A DNA stretch of 64,000 nucleotides from Toxotes chatareus (Eukaryota > Chordata > Actinopteri > Toxotidae), in NCBI GenBank assembly GCA_016801885.1, contig CM028898.1, forward strand, positions 11,878,858 through 11,942,857, read 5' to 3'. The stretch's first letter is position 1; each line of letters starts with the position of its first letter. This document shows, one piece after another, positions 57,261 to 64,000 of this stretch. The notes under the pieces were generated by a model. That model saw nothing but the letters and a program-made list of their open reading frames with translations, was not told the origin of the DNA and did not search any database. Made by a program: the position numbers and the translations under genes.

Positions 57261-59355
57261 ATGAGCATTACCAGACTTCCAGCATCACTCGCCAGTATCT
57301 GGAAAGATATACAGTCGCAAATGTGTGTGTGACATGATGTGCTTTGAAATAAATTCCTAGTCCGCCGAGCCTTTGTGATTTGCGGTCTCAGAGCAGAGCA
57401 TCTGAGATGTAGTCTTGTATTTCAAGTATGTTTTTAGTTGTGCCAAGATGTTGCAGCACTCATTATTTTCCTCGGATTTCTGAAGCACCATCATTTATCA
57501 AGGAGATTTATTGGCAGATGGACCACCAGATGTTTTGAGTATCTTTTGCAGAAAAAGAGAGAGCATGTTTGAAAAGTTCGAAATGTCTACAGCACTGTTG
57601 TGCTGCATTTTTATTTTTTAAGGAGAAACATGTGCAGTAGATTAGATCCAAATACACATTGTGTTACTCAGATACTTTGAGCTAATTAAGCTAAATCCAA
57701 AAACTTCAGTTGATGTTCCACATGTCTGGTCTCCAGTGTTCTTGAGAGTTTACATTCTCCATGCTTTCTGTCAAGAAAAGCTGAGCTGCTTTCTTTAAAA
57801 CAAAGCAAAAATGAAAACATTTCCTTTTTGTTTTACGGGGTCATTTCACCCAAATTATAAAAACAACCTCTGCTGTTTTGATTTCTTCTGTCCCCCACCA
57901 TAAGGAGACAAGTGGCCTTTCTTGGAGACTGTCCTCCCAAAAAGAACGACGGCATCAGTAGATTCAGAAATGAATCACTTACTAAGTGACATTGCCCTAT
58001 GGCAGCCGTACTAATTTTGCAACCAAAAGAAGTCAGGCGACCTTATTAGGGACAAAGTCCTCATAGGGACAAGGTTAAGGTGGATGGATGAGTCGACAAA
58101 ACATTGGACTGTAACTCAAGAGACCACTGGTTGTTTCATGTTTCCTATTGACAGTCAACTACAAGTGGATATTGTACTGCAAGATCGTACAATTTTCCAC
58201 AAAACAAATACATTGTCAGTTAAAATTTTTCTGATACATTCAACAACATTTTTCCAACTTGCCAAATACATTAATTAACAACATTTCCTAATTAAACTAA
58301 TGGAAAATGGCTGAATACCACAAGGGTTTAGAAAGAAATACAATTATTTTCATAGTGTATCTTTTGACATTTTGCTGAGAGAGGGTAATCAACCGAGTCA
58401 TGGGGGTTACAGCTTACTGACTGCTAACATCATACATTATGCAAATGTAGCTCCTCAAATTAACCTTAAAGTCAGCTCTTTGAAATGATCATAATTTTTT
58501 CCATTTCAGTACATTTCCATTAGGGCACACATGACAGCTATTTAAGAAGCGAGAAGTTAAATAGTGCTGTTACCACAGTAATAGGCTTGAGACTAGTTGT
58601 AAAAATAGTCATTCATGGGAATAAGTGAATGCATATTGTATTAATAGACCTCTGAAGTGATGAATCAGTTCAAATGAGTTGGGAAAACTGTCTTAGTGCT
58701 TTTTACTATTACATTAAAGTTAACATCTGACCCCTGGGTCTGCTCACAAATCGCAGCTACTTGATGTAGCACTGACCACGACCCCAGTGATGAGATTATA
58801 AAGCTACTGGACGGAAACTAGAAGAGAACAGATGTACAATATCACTTGACTTAGTTATTTTTTTTGCCTGTTACTCTGTGAGGTTGATTAGATTTTTCAG
58901 TGACTGATTCAAGTTTGAGCGAGAATAATGCATCACTGTTTGAAGGAGGCAGCACAGGGATTTAGTCATTTAAGAAGGAAAACAGAAACAGTTGTTTGTG
59001 TCTGGCGATACTGAAATAACCTTGGGAGTGGAGATAAGAAGCCACAGGGCCACTTTTGTTGTCACTAACAAAATGTGACATTTGGGTATTAGAGCTGTTT
59101 CAAGTCAGCGTACATAAGAAATTTGTGTTTGAACAACTGGCTCTTTCCATCTCATGCCTCGTGATCAAGCAGGAACAGGTTTGGCCCGGTGCTTATAGTG
59201 GATGTATCCATAAATTATCATCAGAGAGCTTGCTGCTGTTATTGTACAGCTTCACCCTCTTCGCATTGAGTTTCAGCTCATGTTCCACTTTTCTCTCCCC
59301 TCATATCTCAGCTGCGACTTTGTCATGCAGCCAAGCACGTAATATGCTCTGAGCT

Positions 59356-59480
59356 CTGTATCATGTCCAATTATAATTAGCTTTGTCAGGCCTGAGCCCT
59401 ACAACCCTCATGCAGATAATATGATAATATGTCTTCATAACCAAGTGACCTTACATGTGCAATATTTCTCTCCTTCTTAA
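59356..59480. promoter_or_regulatory. Candidate regulatory block with CCAATTATAATTAG core
   Basis: CCAATTATAATTAG (59367-59380) contains overlapping homeodomain cores on both strands, and CTTTGTCAGGCCTGAGCCC follows. Unique sequence with no open frame. Conservation was not tested. Confidence 0.25.
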
Positions 59481-60776
59481 GATTGCGTGTCAATAAAGTA
59501 ATGGAGTCTGGGAGGCAGTGGCAGGGGAAGATTTAGATGATTGGGCTCTCAGGTGCAGTGATGTATAACCGTTATTATTCTACCTGTCGGAGTTGTATAC
59601 ACAGCTGGGTGCAGCATGGCGGTGGCCAGGGAGAGAACCGGGCTTTCAAGTGAGGCCTTTGTTAATAAGCCTTTAATCCTTTGTTAAAGCCCTCCACTGA
59701 GGGACACTTTCTCATTTTCACTCTGCACATAGAGATTTTGAGTTGAAATAAAGAGTTGTACTATGAGAGCACTGCAGTGCCATGGATGTTAATCCCACAG
59801 ATTATTTTGGATGTCAATATGTGTGATATCTGCTGCAGAAAAGTGAGTTTTTACTCAATCAAGTAGTCGATCAACTGAAAATTATTGGACAGTGTCTGAT
59901 TCCCTGAGCAGCCACAGAGTTTTTAATGTCATACTGGTGAGCGTGTCTTTGTCACGAGTAATTTGCGCTGAGGATTTGGCTCAGCTCATGGGCATAGACG
60001 TGTGCAGCCATGCAAATGTGTTGCTCTTCAGGTTGTAGCAGAGGTCAGCTTAAACACCAAACACATTGACATATATGTAATAGCTGTGAGATTCCCATGC
60101 ACTGTTGCATCTCGCCCTGGTGTTCTCACCCCGTGGTTGATAGAAACAATTGGACAAGAGAGGCTCTTTTGGAGAAAGACGGCAGTGAATTCCTGACAGG
60201 CCGAGGTTTCACTAACACTGACGCAACGTAATGAGGGAGCCAGAGGTGAGGCCCATCTCAGCGCGTCTGTGTGGATTTCCCTGAGTGATTGATGTGTTCC
60301 AGTCAAATGAAGCGGTGGGCTGAGTGATATGACACTTGTCTCGCTGTGACACACGTGTTCGCGGCTAACGCTTATTGGTGTTGATGGGCCCCACTCCACT
60401 CAGCCAGCCAGGCACAGTTATTTTGATCCCTTGTTCTTTTATTTCTGTCCCCCCTCTTCCCTGTTTTCTGTCTCCTTGCCACATCAAATCAGAGTTTAGA
60501 GATGGAGGCAGGACCCTCAGGTACTAGCTTATTAAGCATCAGGAGCTGAGACAAGATGAAAGTAATAATGGGGACCAGACAGCCGGGTGGGCACCTTACA
60601 TCTCAGGTAGGAAGTGACATTTGGGATTTTTCTGGTGAAAGGAACTCATGGCAGAGCTTATATGGCTTCAAAATGCATAAGTGCCTCTGTTGTCAAATGG
60701 AAGTTAGTCCTCTTTTTTTTTTTTTTTTTAAACAGTAATGGGTTTTAGTATATTTGGCTACAGAATCTTAACATGC

Positions 60777-60780
60777 TGCA

Positions 60781-60834
<54 letters not shown>

Positions 60835-60838
60835 TGCA
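60777..60838. repeat. (TA)18 microsatellite inside an inverted repeat
   Basis: A pure (TA)18 run (60789-60824) is flanked by TGCATATATGTGTA on the left and its near-exact reverse complement on the right (ending TATATGCA at 60838). The whole 62 bases can fold into one long hairpin. AT-rich palindromes of this sort are unstable and often vary in length. Confidence 0.9.
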
Positions 60839-60924
60839 ATTCTTTGTCCAAAAACCTGCTAAAGTAATGTCATATCCCATAAGCCTCAGTTTTACTTTCT
60901 GTTCTGTTCTAACAAAATTAAATT
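60839..60924. other. Short unique spacer
   Basis: Unassigned AT-rich sequence between the (TA)18 hairpin and the next repeat. Nothing recognised. Confidence 0.5.
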
Positions 60925-61085
60925 AAGATGGTGACAATGCTAAACATTATACCTGCCTAACAGCAACATGTTGTCATTGTCATTCTGAGGATGTTAGGAT
61001 GCTGACGTTAGCATTTAGCTCAAAGCATCGCTGTGCCTTAGTACACTCTTATAGAGCTGCTAGAGATGGAGACTCTTAGTCTTGT
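60925..61085 (+). repeat. GCTAGC/GCTAAC-rich percomorph repeat
   Basis: It reads AAGATGGTGACAATGCTAAA, CATTATACCTGCCTAAC, TGTTGTCATTGTCATTCTG, GGATGCTGACGTTAGCATTT, AGCTCAAAGCATCGCTGTG, CTTAGTACACTCTTATAGAG, CTGCTAGAGATGGAG and ACTCTTAGTCTTG. It has the same orientation as the copy at 49485 and the inverse of the one at 39780. It is followed directly by a 3' part of the terminal-inverted-repeat family, as at 49668. Confidence 0.8.
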
Positions 61086-61172
61086 GACTTTCTAAATGAC
61101 TTGATGTCTGTTGAGGAAATGGCTGTCAATCCATTTTTTTGTAGTTTAATTCATCAACTGACTAATCATTTC
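61086..61172 (+). repeat. 3' part of terminal-inverted-repeat element
   Basis: CTTTCTAAATGACTTGATG, GGCTGTCAATCCATTTTTTT, GTAGTTTAATTCATCAAC and TGACTAATCATTTCACTC follow the order of the element's 3' end (TTTTCTGT.GATCAACTAATCGTTTCAGCTC in better copies). No matching 5' end is visible upstream. Confidence 0.55.
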
Positions 61173-61619
61173 ACTCTTCTTTAAAATGACAACTAGTATC
61201 AGTTTTACATGAATGCAATCCACTATAGTCACGTTGATAACTTTCAGATCTTTATAATGGTTCCTAATGCTTCGACAAGTTAAACATCCAATAAACGTTA
61301 CCATCCAATGGAGCTTTATCAGTTAATTGATTTATTGTATAAATCTGTACAAGAACTGGTGTGGAAACGAGTTTAAAGGTATCTTTCCGGGCTGTTATCT
61401 TGCTGTCGGCACTGAAAACATTTCCCACATCAGATGCCCTTTCTTTCATTTCAGCGCTCATGAATCAGGCACTGATACACTCTTATGGTCTAATGACTAA
61501 TAATTGGATTAAAGTGATTCCTGATTGATCACTGCCTAATTCTAAAATTACTGTTCCTTTAGTGAGAGCTGCTGTGTAAAGTCTGGGAACCTTCAAGTCT
61601 TTTTTTTTCTTTTCTTTAA

Positions 61620-61880
61620 AGGCCTGGTAGATGTGGGCGACAGTTCCAGTGGTCACAAGATGGTCGCCATCAAACACTATCCGCTTCTGGTCTCTGTGAC
61701 AGCTCTCATTATTGGAGGCCACCGAATAGTTCCCAACTGATAAAAGCATATCACACTGCGGAGGAAATTGAATTCTGGAGGACATAAATTCTGACTGGGA
61801 GAGATCATAGTCAGAAGCTAATTTAAGGAAGATTAAATTAATTTCAATGACATCCATTCTATCTTGACGAAGTCGGTACA
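61620..61880. promoter_or_regulatory. Candidate conserved noncoding block
   Basis: Unique sequence including GATTAAATTAATTTCAATGA (61831-61850), AAGATGGTCGCCATCAAAC and GGCCACCGAATAGTTCCC. A long minus-strand frame covers it, but no splice signal or domain confirms coding use. Motif make-up suits an enhancer equally well. Confidence 0.3.
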
Positions 61881-63029
61881 TAACATAATGTAGCTCTGTT
61901 GCCTTGAGATAAGAGGATAGTCATTTTAGACTGGGCACAGCAGTAGCTGAGGATCAAGCCCTAATCCCATTGCAGCAACCTTTTTTTACAGAACATCATG
62001 GAGGATACAGAGTGTCTGACAACCATTATTCAGTAAGGGGATTTTAAAAGTCTTTCAGTTTAGTGTGATAATTTAATTGACTGCTGACCCAAAGCCTCAG
62101 GACACAACTTGCCTTCATACTGAGCCAGCTCAGTTTTCATGTTCACAGTCATATTTCTTATTTTCTATTTAGTCTCACATCCAAACTAGATAGCAATTTA
62201 TTATTTTTCAAGAACTCGAGTCATGATATCTCTCTAGCTGCCGCGTTAACTGTTCATTGCATTATTTTCACCTCCTCTTTTGTAATGAAAGAGAATATAC
62301 ATGAGTTGTGAGACACAGCCCGTATTAGCCTCTGTTCCACCCGTTTTCTTTCTGTTTTTCTAAAACAAACAAACAAAAAAAAGTTTTCTTCCCATATTCT
62401 AAGACGAATTGGCTTCCACTATAGCCGTTGCTATTTAAAGATGAAGCCTTTGTGATTCTAACAAACATAAACAACAATTTTAAATGCTTTATTCACAGAC
62501 AAAGAAAAGTACACAATCTGTTGAGCTGGTGACATTTAACCCATGACTGTCCAGGGCTTATGGAAAATGGTGTTCTGGCTGCCATCCCTATCGAGACATG
62601 TAGAATGAACCACATAACATGTTGTTGAGAGTTTTGTTCTAAGGCTGAATTTGTAGTTATTTGTGTTGTCAGTAGGATTTTTAATGTTTCTGGACTTCGG
62701 TTTCCCAACTTTGGTTTTCTTTAAAGTTTCGTGTTACTGAACAGTTCTTTGTGGGCTCATCACTATTAGCAGCTCCTTTGACATTGCATGAAATAATTTG
62801 TTGAATGTCAAAATATGTAGTAGTTGAACTTTACTATGATACTGGGGGAAATGTGCAAAAGATCATCTTTATGCTGAAGAAATTGTTATCGCAAAACCTC
62901 AAACATAATCTTTCCCATTCTGGTACTGAATTTTGTTTACAATACAAAATCTATACAACGTCACTGTTTGCAGCATCTAGTTTGCCTTCATCCCTCCACT
63001 GTGCGAGTCCTTGTGGTTGAGCTGTCTAA

Positions 63030-63250
63030 ATGGCTAATGAATCACAGATGAACATAGACACAAATTAATCTCCCAGAAGTCCCTGGGTAATATGGCAGCC
63101 ATTTAAAACTTTAATCAATAATCCTGAAGTTGAAAGCGTGCAGGCGCTGCATTTGTTTGGTCACAATAAACAGAAAGCAGACTGCAGCCTCCTTTAAATT
63201 ATGGTGACAAGCACAGTCACGCTAAATCACTGGAAGTGAAAAATAAATGT
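63030..63250. promoter_or_regulatory. Candidate conserved noncoding block
   Basis: GGCTAATGAATCACAG, CACAAATTAATCTCCC, ACTTTAATCAATAATCCTG, GCGTGCAGGCGCTGC and TTAAATTATGGTGAC lie together in repeat-free unique sequence with no open frame. ATTA cores mixed with GC words suit a developmental enhancer. Inference only. Confidence 0.3.
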
Positions 63251-64000
63251 CTGCATAACTTTATCAGCTGTGCCTTCGTGTTTCCTTTGGGAGCGGAAGG
63301 ATATCAGCAAAAACAGTAGTGGAAATGAATGATTTATGATCTAAACTAACACTCCAGTCCGCTCATATTGGTTGTTTTCGGTAATCTATGATGAAATATG
63401 TACTGTATATAAATATTGAGGCCAAAGTAACATTTCATTAAGTTTTACATGACTTAGTCTAAATGTCAGTTTGCATTTTAAATTGTCTTGACATATTCTA
63501 CTGTATGTAAACACTGTGTTTATTCAACTTGAATGAATTCGCCACCATTATGTAACCGCAATAGTTCCATTATATTTTAGTTAATCAAAACTGTGAACAA
63601 ATTGTTTCATTATTCAAACAATTTTATGGAGAAATAACGTATTTCAACTGAGTAAAAAATAGTGTTTACTATAAAATAAACTAAAAATCTATGAAAATGC
63701 AATTTATCATTGTAGAGGGTAAAATATCCCAAACAAATGAAATCTGCAAACTGTTATAACCATTGCTGATTGTTCTGTTTCGCTCTGTGAAAGAGAAGAG
63801 CCAACAGAGATAGCAGATTGGTAGCTTCAATACAAAGTGTCACATCCTTTGGCAGTTTCATCCTTTGGCACAATAATGATCCTGAAAGGCTAAAAGCTCA
63901 TTGCAGTGAAAAAAACATTTATTAAATTCACTGTGAGTTCTTCCTCCTGACACATTGGCAGGGCTTGTTCAAGTATCTTTGTTGTTTCTTCCATGAGGTA

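Larger units (their letters stand above)
54077..60776. other. Noncoding unique sequence with candidate regulatory blocks
   Basis: No exon is recognised. The minus frame at 54326-54604 has an SR-rich tail but no domain that I know. A POU-octamer word ATTTGCAT lies at 55804-55811. (TCAAT)3 lies at 55211-55224. Unique blocks with clustered homeodomain cores are listed separately at 56930 and 59356. A T17 run lies at 60713-60729. CpGs are relatively common at 60180-60370 (GCGCGTC, TTCGCGGC), in a unique block that may be regulatory. Confidence 0.5.
61173..64000. other. Noncoding unique sequence
   Basis: No confirmed exon. The minus frame at 61483-61881 is discussed as a finding because its inner part is less biased than most chance frames. 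A unique block at 63030-63250 is listed separately. A-runs and T-runs are short. The right-hand edge of the window ends in unique AT-rich sequence with no partial gene recognised. Confidence 0.5.

Noticed and set aside
58070..58160. Possible tRNA-derived SINE head
   Set aside because: Words looked suggestive, but neither A nor B box fits and no second copy is seen in the window.
1..64000. CRISPR array, operon, phage, plasmid or endogenous viral gene
   Set aside because: No regularly spaced repeats, compact gene rows, integrase, capsid or polymerase motifs are visible on either strand.

Overview
This window looks like nuclear DNA from a bony fish, most likely a perch-like (percomorph) teleost. 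It is AT-leaning. The longest open frame is 154 codons, and I see no recognisable coding exon, RNA gene, operon, phage, CRISPR array or prokaryotic signal. The taxonomic call rests on degenerate copies of interspersed repeats that I recognise from memory as common in percomorph genomes. These are a short terminal-inverted-repeat element (the 'gggctgcaactaac…ttgcagctct' type), a 'ttttgacattttggg…gctaagctaagctaacc' element, a GCTAGC/GCTAAC-rich element, an 'agtggtgg…gtacttgagtaaat' element and a 'gagagaaatat.tggctcttt' element. I could not check any of these against a library, so I give descriptions rather than database names.

Layout: 1-2820 is unique sequence. One repeat copy lies at 2822-3023. 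Unique sequence follows to 5590, where two copies of one repeat sit in opposite orientation (5590-5972). A long mostly unique stretch runs to 16478. Several fragments of the terminal-inverted-repeat family then follow (16478-17080, 18312-18495, 25761-26011, 26849-27088). 27090-31575 is unique, followed by a repeat at 31575-31880 and unique sequence to 37858. A nested repeat lies at 37858-38166, a GCTAGC-type repeat at 39780-40042, and mostly unique sequence runs from there to 49405. A mosaic repeat occupies 49405-49725. The most rearranged part is 53231-54076, with a perfect 182-bp direct duplication, a repeat and a 34-bp perfect palindrome. 54080-60775 is unique. Next come a (TA)18 hairpin, a second mosaic repeat (60777-61172) and unique sequence to the end.

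The absence of exons over 64 kb, together with many unique blocks rich in TAAT/ATTA, octamer and similar core motifs, fits either a gene desert or a very large intron, perhaps beside a developmental regulator. The regulatory blocks listed are inferred from motif clustering and absence of repeats, not from any comparison. There are no genes here whose interaction can be described. I found no new biological system. The most useful leads are the duplication at 53231-53611, the palindromes at 54043-54076 and 40756-40771, the nested or mosaic repeats, and the candidate conserved noncoding blocks.
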